Shown: piece by piece, positions 42,702-53,339 of the stretch
Layout: each line of letters starts with the position of its first letter
Numbering within the stretch: the first letter of the stretch is position 1
Origin: Phytophthora sp. 'mugwort'
Taxonomy: Eukaryota; Oomycota; Peronosporomycetes; Peronosporales; Peronosporaceae
Reading direction: 5' to 3'
Length of the DNA stretch: 64,000 nt
Assembly: GCA_033558025.1 (NCBI GenBank)
Contig: JAUCEF010000003.1
Coordinates: 186,001-250,000 of the forward strand
Program-made: the position numbers and the translations under genes
The notes under the pieces: generated by a model
What the model was told of the DNA's origin: nothing
The model's database searches: none
What the model saw: the letters and a program-made list of their open reading frames with translations, nothing else

Positions 42702-44951
42702 ATGAGCGACGATGAACGAGCCTTGAGCGACGATGATAATGCTGACTTATTTGAAGGTGAATCCGAAGATAATGACAGTGAATTTGGGCAGTCGCTTGAC
42801 TTGCCATCGCAATCCCTCAACTCTGTGTACGCCGGATCACCTCTGCAGACTAAGGAAATTGGTCAAGGTGAGGGTGCCGCATACAAAAGCACCGATTGTG
42901 TGACCGATCGAAGTGGCGCTGGTGGGTTTGACAAATGTGACGAATCATCTAGTCAATCGCAAGACGAATCAGAGGATGAAGATCTCGTCAGCAACGAAGG
43001 TAGCCCTGCTGCTCATGATGAACAACCAATGAATCGATCTAGCAGGAGCATTGAAGAAGAAGGCGTTGCATTTAACCTATCCTTCGCCATCATCACGCAG
43101 TGCGAAAGCCCGAAATTATCAGAGCTTGATGAACGGCAACAGGATCATGCAAATGAGGAACAGATTGAGGACGACAAGCCTGACGGTGAACTTAACATCT
43201 TTCAAGCGTCCCCAGCGTCCCAGCTCGACGATAGTTGTCCTCGAAGCTGCGGTTCTGAGGGCGGTGAACTGAAGCTGACATTGATCTCTCTAATGGAACA
43301 TGCAACCAAGACGAGAGACATCATTGTCGTCCCGACCTCAACATGTGCAGACAAAGCGTCAGCGCCTTCCGAACACAACGATTTGGTGTCCTTACCCACT
43401 GGAGTATCCACTCCAATACTAAACCAGGTAGAAAACAAGGAAGAAGAGACTTCAAGCGAGGAAAATACGTTCCATAAAGTATCTCTGCGTGAAAGTAACA
43501 AGCAGCAGACCGATACTGACAAATTCCCGCCCACCGATTCCGTGCCAAATGCTGCAAAACAACCAGAGTACACGGTTGAGTCGTTATTTCCTATCGTATA
43601 TGAAAAGTGTGTATCATCAGAGCCAGTAACACGTGAGATCGCTACAGTACTGTCAATACCCATTGCTCCTGCAGATGATCAAAAGCCAAGTCGGAGACGT
43701 AGAATTCAAATGGATGGTAGCAAACCTGATAAATGTGATGTTTCTCGTCTCGTAGCACTCCAAGCACAGCTCGATGCAGCTCAAAGTTATTTAACGAACG
43801 CAACTCGCACGTTTAAACTGAAGCTGCTACTGGTTGAGACGGATAATAAGAAGCTGGCACAACGGAATGGTCGTCTGAGGGACCAACTTTCGGTGGCAAC
43901 TGCTGGTTTGCAACGTTCTAGCGCAGAAATGGCTAAACTCAAGACCGAAAACGAAATATATGCCGCAAAACTACCAAAATTGCAAGCAGAACTGCTAGAG
44001 GAGACGTCACAGGTGGATGATAATCAGGCAAAATCTGTGCAGACTCAGCTGGTATTAACACAGCTGAAGGCGCGATCGCATGTTCTCCAGACACGAAATA
44101 TCTGTCTAGAGACACAAAACAACAAGCTAACACAGCAACTGAGAGAATGTCAGCTCCAATTGAAGCGTAAGACGGCAGCACTGCAGCAGCAGACTGAGAA
44201 GGCTAATAGAATGGAGATTGACATGAACGAACTCAAGACCACACATTCACAAGAAAAGCTTGACTGGAAGCAGCGATTGGCGACTGCACTGCGGCGCTTC
44301 GAGCACGATAAGACCAAGTTGGAAACCCAGTTCAAAGCCTCTGAGAGAAAAGACCTTCGCGAGGCCAAGGACAGATCGGAGAAAGCTGACAAGAAGCGGC
44401 GAACAGTAGAAGCCACTGCGACAAAGCTGGCGGAGCAGCTATATCATTGCAAGAAAGAATTATTATCCGCCAATGAAACCATCCAACGTAGTATAAGCGA
44501 AGTACGTACTCTCGAATCTCTTTTGCGTAAGGCGCATCGCACGGAAGCCACGCTTCGCAACGATTTGGCCGCCTGCAAGACCAAGCTGCGCTCTTTCCAA
44601 GAAGAGAAGAAGCGTCACATGGCGCGGGCTGCAACTATGCGAACCCGTCGTCATCGGTTCGAGCATAAGGTCCCAGTTGAATTGCTACTGCCTCTTACAG
44701 ACAGCGACGATGACGAAGACAACCAGGAAACGCAATACTGCAGCCACTGCTTCGCTTCAGCCGAAGTCAACGAACCGCAGTCACCCCCCTCCGGCTGCAG
44801 CAAATGCCTGCAGCTTCAAAATCGTCTCCGCCAGTTGCAGCAAGAGATGCTCCGCTTGCGCTCGCTTCACACCACGGAGCTACACGCGCAGGCCTCTGTG
44901 CTCGACGCGCTGCTACAACACAAAGGGCAACTTGCAGTGACACCAGTGTAG
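42702..44951 (+). CDS. Large coiled-coil protein, unknown
   Basis: One exon encodes 749 residues from MSDDERALSDDDNADLFEGE. The first 330 residues are acidic, Ser-rich and probably disordered. From about 348 to 650 the sequence is heptad-rich with high Gln, Lys, Glu and Leu (LVALQAQLDAAQSYLTNATR onward), a long coiled coil. Residues about 665-700 have four cysteines (QYCSHCFASAE and SGCSKCLQL) that could bind one zinc ion. A final short helix follows. There is no signal peptide or membrane span. The layout recalls centrosomal, ciliary or tethering proteins, but I recognise no family. It sits between ZC3HC1-like and HYOU1 in the same direction. Confidence 0.8.
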   Translation: MSDDERALSDDDNADLFEGESEDNDSEFGQSLDLPSQSLNSVYAGSPLQTKEIGQGEGAAYKSTDCVTDRSGAGGFDKCDESSSQSQDESEDEDLVSNEGSPAAHDEQPMNRSSRSIEEEGVAFNLSFAIITQCESPKLSELDERQQDHANEEQIEDDKPDGELNIFQASPASQLDDSCPRSCGSEGGELKLTLISLMEHATKTRDIIVVPTSTCADKASAPSEHNDLVSLPTGVSTPILNQVENKEEETSSEENTFHKVSLRESNKQQTDTDKFPPTDSVPNAAKQPEYTVESLFPIVYEKCVSSEPVTREIATVLSIPIAPADDQKPSRRRRIQMDGSKPDKCDVSRLVALQAQLDAAQSYLTNATRTFKLKLLLVETDNKKLAQRNGRLRDQLSVATAGLQRSSAEMAKLKTENEIYAAKLPKLQAELLEETSQVDDNQAKSVQTQLVLTQLKARSHVLQTRNICLETQNNKLTQQLRECQLQLKRKTAALQQQTEKANRMEIDMNELKTTHSQEKLDWKQRLATALRRFEHDKTKLETQFKASERKDLREAKDRSEKADKKRRTVEATATKLAEQLYHCKKELLSANETIQRSISEVRTLESLLRKAHRTEATLRNDLAACKTKLRSFQEEKKRHMARAATMRTRRHRFEHKVPVELLLPLTDSDDDEDNQETQYCSHCFASAEVNEPQSPPSGCSKCLQLQNRLRQLQQEMLRLRSLHTTELHAQASVLDALLQHKGQLAVTPV

Positions 44952-45137
44952 CCATTTCGCCACGTAAGCCTAAATCCGTAACAATCTTTTTCATTGGTCA
45001 AAACTCGTTTCACTTGTGTTCATTAAGTGCATCAGGGCCACGTGTCGGCCGTTGCCTTTTCGTCCGTCGGTATCCTCGGCGCATTTCCGCATTCCGCAAC
45101 CAGAGGACACAAGACCATCACTCTTCTTTGGGACAGT

Positions 45138-47801
45138 ATGAAGACCGTAAGGCTGCTGTTGCTCTCACTGTTGGGCGCCGGACTGCTTGTCGCCTCGGTG
45201 GTGGAGGCTATCGTGGCTGGCGTGGACTTCGGCGGCGAGTTCTTCAAAGTGGCCCTTGTTAAGCCCGGTACCCCTTTTGAGATCGTCACCAACGTGCACA
45301 GCAAGCGCAAGACCGAGACCATGGTGGCTTTCGACGGTGATGAGCGTCTGTACGGTGCTGATGCAGCCACTGTGGGCGTACGTAGACCGCAGACGGCGTA
45401 TGCTCAGATCCGCCGCATGCTGGGCACAACGCTGAGCGACCCGCAGGTCTCGTCGCTACTGGATGAAGAGCACTTCCCTTACGAGCTCGTGCAAAATGCC
45501 ACGCGCGGCGGCACAATATCGCTTAAGCATGGCAAGGAACAGACTTTCCATGCTGAGGAGCTGGTAGCAATGGTCTTCACCCATGCGCGTCAGATCACCG
45601 ACACGTTCGCCGAGGCGCCCGTCAGGGACTGGGTAGTCACGGTACCCACCTTCTTCTCGCAGGCGCAGCGTCAAGCCATGCTGGATGCAGCCGAGATATC
45701 CGGAGTGCGTGTGCTGTCGCTCATCAACGAGAACACGGCGGCGGCGCTACAGCTGGCGGTGCATGCGAGCTACGACCCCGAGGACAAACCCAAGAAGATC
45801 CTCTTTTACAACATGGGATCCACGTCGCTGCAGGTAAGCATCGCCGAGTTCTCCAGCCAGGTTGTACCCGATGGATTCAAGAAGAACAAGACCATCTCCA
45901 CCTTTCAGACGATCAGTAACGCTTGGGATGAGGCTCTGGGTGGCGCCAAGTTCGATCTGCGTCTAGCCGAGCACCTGGCTAAGGAATTTAGTGAGAAAAT
46001 TGGCGAGGACATCCGCAAGGTTCCCCGCCCAATGGCCAAGATCCGAGCGCAGGCCAAGAAGACCAAGACGGTGTTATCGGCCAACGAAGAGATCCCTGTG
46101 GTCATGCAGAGTCTGTACAACGACATTGACTTCTTCACGTCGATGACTCGCTCCAAGCTCGAGGAACTTTCCTCTGACCTGTTCGACCGCACGATGAAGC
46201 CTGTAGAGGTTGCTCTCGAGAAGGCTGGACTGACTGCCGCTGATATTGACGAGGTCGAGATCATTGGTGGCGGTGTCCGTATGCCCAAGATCCAGCAGCA
46301 GCTTTCGGATTTTTTCGACGGCAAGGACCTAAGCGTGCACCTGAACGGTGACGAAGCGATGGCTCTGGGGGCAGCGTTCCGCGCCGCCAACCTGAGCAAC
46401 TCGTTCCGTGTGCGTCAGGTGGGAATGACTGACATTGCGTCGTACCCGATCGGTGTGCGCCTTGTGGACCTGTCCGCTGCTGAACCCAAGGACAGCGACA
46501 ACAACGACGCCGAGGTCGAGACGAAGCAGTGGATGAAGCGTGCGTCGCTGTTCTCGGAGTCGCACCGGCTTGGTCTACGCAAGTCTGTGTCTTTCTCGCA
46601 CTCGAACGACATGTCCTGCACTTTCCGCTACGACAAGCCCTCGATGCTGCCTGCTGGTGTAAGTGTGCAGATTGCCAAGTTCAACATCACGGGTGTGGAG
46701 AAGTTCACCGCTCGCATGGCAGACAAGAACCTCGGCGAACCTAAGGTCACCATCACATTTGAGCTGGACAGCAACGGTATTGTTCAAATTGCCAAGGCTG
46801 AGGCCACGCTCGAAGAGGAGGTTGAAGTTGAGGTGGTTGTGAAGAAGGAGAAGAAGAGCAAGAAGTCTAAAAAGGAAGACAACAGTGCTGACAGCAGCGA
46901 GGCTGGCGATGAGCAGGAGGCCGTTGAGGAGGAAAAACCGGAGACGAGGATGGAGAAGCAGACGAAGACGCACCGTGAGAAACTGACTGTGATTCATGCT
47001 TACGAGACCCGCGAGCCGGAGGAGGGAATGAGCGTGCTCCCTATGAGTGAGACCATTAAGAAGGAGTCGATGCGTATGCTAAACGAGATGGAGAAGGCCG
47101 ACAACAAGCGTCGCGCTAACTTGGAGGCCAAGAACAGTCTTGAGACCTTCATTTACAAGGCCCACGATGCCCTGGCGGCCGACGACAGTCAGATTAAGGA
47201 AGTCACGGTGCCAGAGCAGGTTGAGTCGTTGCAGACGAAGCTGGAGGAGACGGAGGAGTGGTTGTACGACGACGGCGAGAAGGTGGAGGCTGCCGAGTAC
47301 AAGAAGAAGATGGATGCTCTTGACTCGGACCTCAGTGCCATCCTTTTCCGTGTGGCTGAGCTGAAAGAGCTGCCGATCGCAATTAACACTGCCCAGGAGT
47401 ACGCCTTCAGCACGCGCGAGCTCATGAACGAGTGGAGCACGAGCAAGCCGCAGGTGACGGACGAGGAGCGAAGTGACGCGATCGAGAAGCTAGATGAGCT
47501 GGAGGCGTGGCTGACCGAATCGGAGGTGTCGCAGAAGGCTGCGCTGAAGCACGAGAAGCCTGTGGTGACGTCTGCGGATGTGGCCAAAAAGGTGCAGGGC
47601 GTCAAAAAGTTCGTTGCCGTCCTGGCGAAGCGGCCGAAGCCCCTGCCCGTAAAGACCGACAAGAATGACACTGAGAAGGATGGCTCCAAGGCCGACGAAG
47701 ATACTTCATCCAAGAATGCCGACAGTGAGAAGACTGAGCCCGAGACTGAAAAGCAGACCGAGGAGTCGGACACACCCGCCGACGAGAAGGATGAACTGTA
47801 G
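45138..47801 (+). CDS. HYOU1: HYOU1/GRP170 (Lhs1)-like ER chaperone
   Basis: One exon encodes 887 residues. The ATG at 45138 starts a clear signal peptide (MKTVRLLLLSLLGAGLLVAS), with likely cleavage after VVEA. The HSP70-type ATPase domain follows: VAGVDFGGEFFKVALVKPG, VVTVPTFFSQAQRQAM, NENTAAALQL and IIGGGVRMPKIQ. An acidic, Lys-rich linker of about residues 560-610 comes next, then a long helical C-terminal domain. The C-terminus DEKDEL is a KDEL-type retrieval signal. This is the large HSP110/GRP170 branch, which acts as nucleotide-exchange factor for the ER HSP70 BiP and holds unfolded secretory proteins. The frame extends 37 codons upstream of the chosen start, but only this ATG gives a signal peptide. 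Confidence 0.95.
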   Translation: MKTVRLLLLSLLGAGLLVASVVEAIVAGVDFGGEFFKVALVKPGTPFEIVTNVHSKRKTETMVAFDGDERLYGADAATVGVRRPQTAYAQIRRMLGTTLSDPQVSSLLDEEHFPYELVQNATRGGTISLKHGKEQTFHAEELVAMVFTHARQITDTFAEAPVRDWVVTVPTFFSQAQRQAMLDAAEISGVRVLSLINENTAAALQLAVHASYDPEDKPKKILFYNMGSTSLQVSIAEFSSQVVPDGFKKNKTISTFQTISNAWDEALGGAKFDLRLAEHLAKEFSEKIGEDIRKVPRPMAKIRAQAKKTKTVLSANEEIPVVMQSLYNDIDFFTSMTRSKLEELSSDLFDRTMKPVEVALEKAGLTAADIDEVEIIGGGVRMPKIQQQLSDFFDGKDLSVHLNGDEAMALGAAFRAANLSNSFRVRQVGMTDIASYPIGVRLVDLSAAEPKDSDNNDAEVETKQWMKRASLFSESHRLGLRKSVSFSHSNDMSCTFRYDKPSMLPAGVSVQIAKFNITGVEKFTARMADKNLGEPKVTITFELDSNGIVQIAKAEATLEEEVEVEVVVKKEKKSKKSKKEDNSADSSEAGDEQEAVEEEKPETRMEKQTKTHREKLTVIHAYETREPEEGMSVLPMSETIKKESMRMLNEMEKADNKRRANLEAKNSLETFIYKAHDALAADDSQIKEVTVPEQVESLQTKLEETEEWLYDDGEKVEAAEYKKKMDALDSDLSAILFRVAELKELPIAINTAQEYAFSTRELMNEWSTSKPQVTDEERSDAIEKLDELEAWLTESEVSQKAALKHEKPVVTSADVAKKVQGVKKFVAVLAKRPKPLPVKTDKNDTEKDGSKADEDTSSKNADSEKTEPETEKQTEESDTPADEKDEL

Positions 47802-47862
47802 AAAAGACTCAAAACTTCGCAAGGACTTATCAAACTAAATACGTACGTACGCCTTGCGACCC

Positions 47863-48825
47863 TTACACTCTCGATGCCTGATGCTGCCCAATAGTTGTTG
47901 CACCCTCACTAAGCTGACACCCATGGCTGTGCGCTCGGTAGTCTGATTTAGCAATCGGCACGAAGCTGTCCACGAAGCGCATATACAGCGCCACCACTTC
48001 ATTCGGGTCTAGCCCTAGCCACAAGACGAAGGGCACCGACTTCACCACATCCTCTAGCTCCTCTACAGTCCCCGCTTTGCGATATCTTCGCAACAAAACT
48101 CCCTTGCCCTGTGGTTTGCATTGTACAACCTCCAATCTGTCGCCATTGTCCGCGAGACATTGATAGTATCGGTTTACACGCTGACGATCCACTTTGCAAT
48201 GCATGGACGTCATCTTGTAAAACACATCTTCGCGTTTGGGATGAAACTTCTTGTCTCGCACCACCTCGCAGTAGAGTTTATAAAGCGCGAAGCGCCCTGC
48301 GTTCGGGATGAAGCTCACGTTGTCGTCGTTAGCAATTGGACGCGTGAACGTGTCAACAAACTGGGCAATAATAGTGGCAATTGATCGAGTCGGGGTGGAG
48401 TCTCGCCGCGTCGATGCGGTAGCGACAGTGATGGGAGACGCAGCGACTTCCTCGATCTCAAACCTCCTCCTCTTAGGACTTGATGCTGACGTCACTTGTT
48501 CTTGCGTTATCATAGCCGGCAGCTCGTCACCATTAACTGACGTTATCTGTGTGTTAAGAGTCTCGCTCGTTGAGCTGCTCGTGGTGGACTCGAGACCAGC
48601 GTCTTCGTCTTGCACGACTAGCGTGTAGTGCTTGCCATTCGGCAGCGTCGCGGACACGGGCACGACATCGCCGTCGGCGTCTCGCAGCAGGAACTCTGTG
48701 CCCCGCGGCAGATGAAGCTGTATCCGGATCGCCTTCTCTACCTGCGGGTCCGATGTGCCCATGTACCAGCAGATCCGCCTGGCCGAGCCGCCACCTTCCA
48801 CCGCGACATATACGTTCACCTTCAT
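47863..48825 (-). CDS. Hypothetical protein with ubiquitin-like N-terminus
   Basis: A single frame encodes 320 residues from ATG 48825 (MKVNVYVAVEGGGSARRICW). Residues 1-75 alternate strands and one helix and end in PNGKHYTLVVQDED, a pattern like a ubiquitin or PB1 fold. After a Ser/Thr-rich linker with a basic patch (SSPKRRRFEIEE), residues about 140-270 form a conserved-looking globular part. It contains GRFALYKLYCEVVRDKKFHP and RVNRYYQCLADNGDRLEVVQ, which may be a nucleic-acid or protein-binding module. I do not recognise the family. The frame extends 23 codons upstream, but the upstream residues look non-coding. It converges with HYOU1, with 61 bp between the two stops. Confidence 0.72.
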   Translation of the reverse strand: MKVNVYVAVEGGGSARRICWYMGTSDPQVEKAIRIQLHLPRGTEFLLRDADGDVVPVSATLPNGKHYTLVVQDEDAGLESTTSSSTSETLNTQITSVNGDELPAMITQEQVTSASSPKRRRFEIEEVAASPITVATASTRRDSTPTRSIATIIAQFVDTFTRPIANDDNVSFIPNAGRFALYKLYCEVVRDKKFHPKREDVFYKMTSMHCKVDRQRVNRYYQCLADNGDRLEVVQCKPQGKGVLLRRYRKAGTVEELEDVVKSVPFVLWLGLDPNEVVALYMRFVDSFVPIAKSDYRAHSHGCQLSEGATTIGQHQASRV

Positions 48826-48930
48826 CTGACGAAAAAAATATATAGAATTGAAATATGATGTATGCCACATAAATATGGAATTTTGTCCAGCCATGTTGAA
48901 GTGGAAATATTTGATCCATGGCTACACTTC

Positions 48931-51138
48931 TTACAGCTCGCACTCCATGACCTTGAGGTAGGCAGCCCAGGACTCTCCGTGCGTCCGCCGTCGATTAGAA
49001 CGAGCAGATTTCGCATCCTCGAAGTCGCGCGTGTCCAGGTTGAGAGGGAGCTGCAGCGCGACACGAGCCACGGCTCCTCCTCGGGCTTGCGCGATATCAA
49101 GCACAGGGCGAGACCCCTTGTGTTGGCGCTGAAGCAGTTGCTGTCGTTGCCTGTTTGATGCATCACCCGCGATCTTGACCAGAGAGTCCACGTACTCGGT
49201 CGTGCGCAAGAAGTCGGTAGTCGGGTGCTTGTTGCATGCGTCAATGAAGTCCAGAGAGGACTCAGTGAGTGACGACGGAGACTGCCGTATGGGCAGCGTC
49301 CTGAGCACGGAAGTCGATACTAGCGGAGAGTTCGGCACTCCCGGACGCTTCTCCTCTGGGTCGGAGGTTGACGATATCCGTAACCGACTTGGCTTGGACC
49401 CGCTGTTTGTGTCGGGAATGTGCGGCATCCACACACCTTTGGTCTGGGATATCGAACGAGCGCTGTCGGAGAGATGGAGCTGGACGCGCATCCTTGGGGT
49501 CGCGCAGTAGTGCTGCTGCGTCGGCATCGTTGGCCAGACGGAGCTGGGCGAGTTACGGTCACATCTACATGATGAGACCCAGCATTCATTTCTGCGGTGC
49601 GGAGTGCCGAATGGCGAGAGCGTTGCAGTAGGTTGTGCTGTCCTGGAGATGCTGCAGTGACGCAAGCGAGCCATGGCCAGCGGATTTGTGAAACCCACAA
49701 GAGGCACTGATGGGTTCCGTCGTTGTAGACGAGTCTTCACTGGTGTTGGCGATGGCTTCACCACAACGCGGACTTGTCGCCTTCGACCTACTCCATACCC
49801 TGAAAAAGCGATGTCGGCTGGAACAGGCTTAAGCGCAGACTCCTCAGCGATGTCTGCCTCTAGAGGTGCGACAGCCACGACGTCCGCGGCTGCGGTAGGA
49901 GACGTTGGCGTGAATCCTTTACGTGCTTCTCTTTCGAGAAGTTGCTGCTGTTCCTCGACAATTTCGGTGTCAAAGATGGATCCAACAGAGCATCGAGAGT
50001 TTGACAGGGCCTTCGACGACGTTAAGGTGTGTGCGTGCATGGACCAATTCGTCTTAACGCTCCTTCCGCTTAGGCGTTCTTCCCCTGAAACCCCATGGCC
50101 ATGCGTAGAGCTTCCGTCCACTGCAAATACTCCTTAGCATCCCTTGCACGACATGCGAGGGTGCGGCGTCGTCCGGATGGTCCGACACTCCCGTATACAA
50201 TGCTGAACTCGAACCGGGTACTCAGTAAACCATCTTCGCCCCAGATAAACTCGATTGGGTCTTGAGTATCACCCAACTCGATTCTATCTCGACGTGCGTG
50301 ACCCAAGAGTGACCGTTGGCAGAAAACTAGCGAGTAGTGGTGTGTCTTGTTCGACCGAGCCATGATGGCCGCCATCGCAGTGAGCTTATTGATATCATCG
50401 CAGTCCGTGTCGTAATCAAAGTCATCAAAGCGCGCCTCATCTTGACCAAGGCAAGGTAATGGTAGTAACCATGAGTTGGAGAGCTGCCGGCTTCCAAAGT
50501 AGCTTGCACGAGCGGACACGGAGACTTCCAGCGCGTACCATGGCCTGGCGCACCACTCGCCTGTTCTCCTGGTTGATCGTCAACGCCTTGCTGCCATGTG
50601 GGCGTTGTGAATGTCTGCTGCTTCCAATTGATCTCGATGCAACGCTTCGAATCGCATTGTTCACACTGCTCGGACCAACAGTGCTCATAGAAGCGAATCG
50701 ACTAGTCGAACACATCCGGAACTCGGGCAGCGGCATGACGAAGGTCTCTTTTGTCGTCGAGGTAGCGGATTCGATAATAACGTCCGAGAGCAGCCTCTAG
50801 ACTAGCGGAAGTTAGCGCGGAGACCTTCCGACCGACCTGGACGTTGTATACTCTAGGTTTCCACTGAAGGTGACGCACGAAACGGGATCTTGCTCCACAA
50901 ATACACTCGTATATTTGGTCCTTTGGGGGGGGGGGGGGGGGGTGCTCGATGCCCACAAGCTGCGACTTGTCAAGTTCAGAATGGAAGAAGGAGTAACGAA
51001 ACGCTCGCTAATGTTCTTGGAGCACAAGTGGCGCTCCAGGATTTTTTCGGAGAAGCTTGCGGTGAATTTGCAGTCATGGAGAACGCCCGATGTCACAACT
51101 TCGACTCCGGAAGCAACTCGTGGGCGAATGCTCTCCAT
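48931..51138 (-). CDS. PH-domain protein, multi-exon (model approximate)
   Basis: Coding-like minus-strand blocks follow one another: 51138 to about 50940 (MESIRPRVASGVEVVTSGVL onward), about 50850-50760 with YYRIRYLDDKRDL, 50519-50070 and 50121-48931. The third carries the end of a PH domain: THHYSLVFCQRSLLG, RFEFSIVYG and RDAKEYLQWTEALRMAM, the C-terminal helix with its Trp. PH domains bind phosphoinositides or proteins and recruit their host to membranes. The fourth block is a long Ser/Pro/Arg-rich, probably disordered tail (about 390 residues) ending YLKVMECEL. The junction between the third and fourth blocks near 50070-50120 lacks a clear GT-AG pair; a frameshift or a GC-AG intron is possible. 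An 18-base G run (50925-50942) falls between the first two. Exon limits are not secured. Confidence 0.55.
50925..50942. repeat. Poly(G) run of 18
   Basis: Eighteen G in a row on the plus strand, reading as poly-Pro or an intronic C tract on the minus strand within the PH gene. Its length may vary or be mis-assembled. Confidence 0.9.
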
Positions 51139-51321
51139 CTCGCTTTCGAGGCGCGAATATCGTAGTGGTAGCCGTTACAGCTGAGACCTTCAGTAGGGAG
51201 CCTTGCAAATGAAGAAAACCTATAAAACCGTTTGATCAGTTTGGTCAGTTCTCCAGATTTTTAGCTGGGGTCCTCGCACGAGGTCAAAATCCTTCTTTTT
51301 TGAATACCTTTTTCAGATATA

Positions 51322-52207
51322 CTGTAAAACCTGAGATTTTGCCCCGTGGGACGCTATTACAGATGGGGCACTATTAAAGGAATGGGGTACTAAAACGTGT
51401 CGAATTGTCAATGTGGTCATGTTCAGTTAGGAAGTCGTAGCTCTTGGCACGATGCGCAGGTCAATGTTAGTACGATGCTGGTGCTAGAGAGAGCTTAGTT
51501 AGCAGGACAATAACACTAAGGAACACACGTGCTTCCCACGGAGCAAGATTGGGATGAGGAGGAAACCTCGAAGGTGCCAACCCCCTCTGTTAGGTATAAC
51601 TAAATACCCACGGGGACAAGCGACTTGTCACATATAACCCAATCCGACATTAGCCAGTAGTCACAGGACCAATTGTCAACCCCTGGCTGGAGCAGACACA
51701 GCAGCACGACTTTCGTCACAGTTCTCATGTGCTTCGAGCATATCGTTAGATCGATCTCGGCAATCGTGACGACAAAAGCCTCCCCATCGGCGGAGTCGCT
51801 GCTAATCGATACCACTTGCTGATTTCGTTGAAGATTGCAGCGGCAGCACGGTGCTTACCAAGCAATTCCGCGAAAGCTTTCCCGTAGACGGACTGAGTCG
51901 ACAGCGTTGAAGCATGCATAGTCAGCTGGCTGTAGATGACCCGTCATTCCTCCAGGGATCGCACAGAGCAAAATACCTCGAGTATGCAGTGAGCCTTCGA
52001 CTTCTTGGAAATGTGGGTTTAGGTTTAGGCTAGAGTCAACGACGAGCAGAATGGTGTTTGGCTGCACCATGGGAAAATAGTATTTACGGTAATACCCCAT
52101 GGCCATTGAATTATGCGAGCTCCGATCTGATAATTCTGATAATTCTGATAATAATATTAGAGGTGGGGCATTATTAGAGGGATGAGGAACAGTTTCAGGT
52201 TTTACAG
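51322..52207 (-). mobile_element. pogo-like element 1, degenerate
   Basis: The left end CTGTAAAACCTGA (51322) and right end TCAGGTTTTACAG (52207) are inverted repeats flanked by TA on both sides, the target duplication of the Tc1/mariner/pogo superfamily. Inside, minus ORF 51855-52220 carries the C-terminal part of a DDE nuclease: TILLVVDSSLNLNPHF, LCAIPGGMTGHLQPADYACF. The catalytic Asp residues are in VVDSS and QPAD. The N-terminal HTH and first catalytic part are missing, so the element is truncated at 886 bp. Confidence 0.72.
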
Positions 52208-52450
52208 TAGTGGTTATCACGGTTGGAAAGTAAGTAAGTAAAATGTTTCATCGTCCAATCAAATCAAACCTTCGAAGGTTGCCAATACTTCCCTTCAAAA
52301 CGAGAAAAGTTTGAAAGTAGGGCCGCAGGCTTGATCTGATTGGCTGTTCACAGATGTAATTGGTTTGATTTATTGGAAGAAATATGTGTCCAATTTGTGG
52401 CTGTGTTGCCACCTCACAAGCACGTGAAGTACCATAGCTCCTTGGCCGAC

Positions 52451-53320
52451 ATGGGGAACAAACGCCGGTCAGAGGCGGAGGAATATGCTCTAATAGATTA
52501 CATTGGTGTGAACTTCAAGAACTACACGACTGGTGCTAAAACCAAGTTCTACTCCAGCGCTAGCGCCTCTCCCAAGACAAAAACGTTCTACACAGGTGAA
52601 GTTCAAGTTCATTGGCTGGAAGGCTCTTACAAGGAGATCAAGGCGAAGCTTAGCCGGTCTGGGTTTGGAGTGAAGGAAAGTCATCCATCAAGTATTAAAG
52701 GTATCGTATATTGTCAACGCTGTAATGGGTGCTGTTTAAATTGACTAGAATACTAGCGTTCTAGACTTCTTACTTTCCCGATGATAGAGTTGTTGGCCAA
52801 AAAAATGCAAGTACTTCTACCAAATGGACGAGATATTTGGTGCTCAGCACGATATTGTGCGTCCTGTGATAATGGAGCCTGGTCGCACGGAGCTCAGCCT
52901 TCAAGGCGACACCAAACGGTCGTCTTCCGAGGCCGGTTTGAGCGATCCAGATGGGTCCCACCACGCGGCCGTGGAGGGGTATGATGCTGGCAAAACTGCC
53001 GGAAGAGACCCGTCCTCTTCGGGGAACAGTACGAAGTCGGACGTCATGCGGAGTCCTCCGCCCGTTGCAAGAATGCTAGACCGCCTTCGCGAAAATCGCG
53101 AAAGGGGATCGGCCAAAAGACACAGACGGATATTGAGCTTCGGGAGAGGGAACTGGCGCTAAAGCAAGAGCATTTTGCTCTGTACAAGGAAGAGCTTCGT
53201 CTTAAGGAGAAGAAGATGGATCAGCAGTTTGAGTTACTACTCAGCAAATTGCTCTTCAACACAAACAACCGGAATTTAAACTCGCCAAGCGTTCTTAGAG
53301 TCGCTAACACAAACAAATAA
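52451..53320 (+). pseudogene. Harbinger Myb-like companion protein
   Basis: The start MGNKRRSEAEEYALIDYIGV at 52451 leads through a Lys/Tyr-rich part to KGIVYCQRC. A probable intron (from about 52700 to an acceptor AATGCAAG near 52810) joins to FYQMDEIFGAQHDIVRPVIM, a hallmark of this oomycete family. Then come a Ser/Asp-rich stretch with PPPVARMLDRLRENRERG and a coiled coil, TDIELRERELALKQEHFALY and EELRLKEKKMDQQFE, which lies one frame away. In PIF/Harbinger elements this partner brings the nuclease to the nucleus and to the element ends. A single frameshift near 53100 breaks it. Confidence 0.6.
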
Positions 53321-53339
53321 AAAAATCTTTCGCAAAAGA

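Noticed and set aside
47189..47833. 214-codon minus ORF rich in Ser and Phe
   Set aside because: It is the complement of the charged C-terminal domain of HYOU1.
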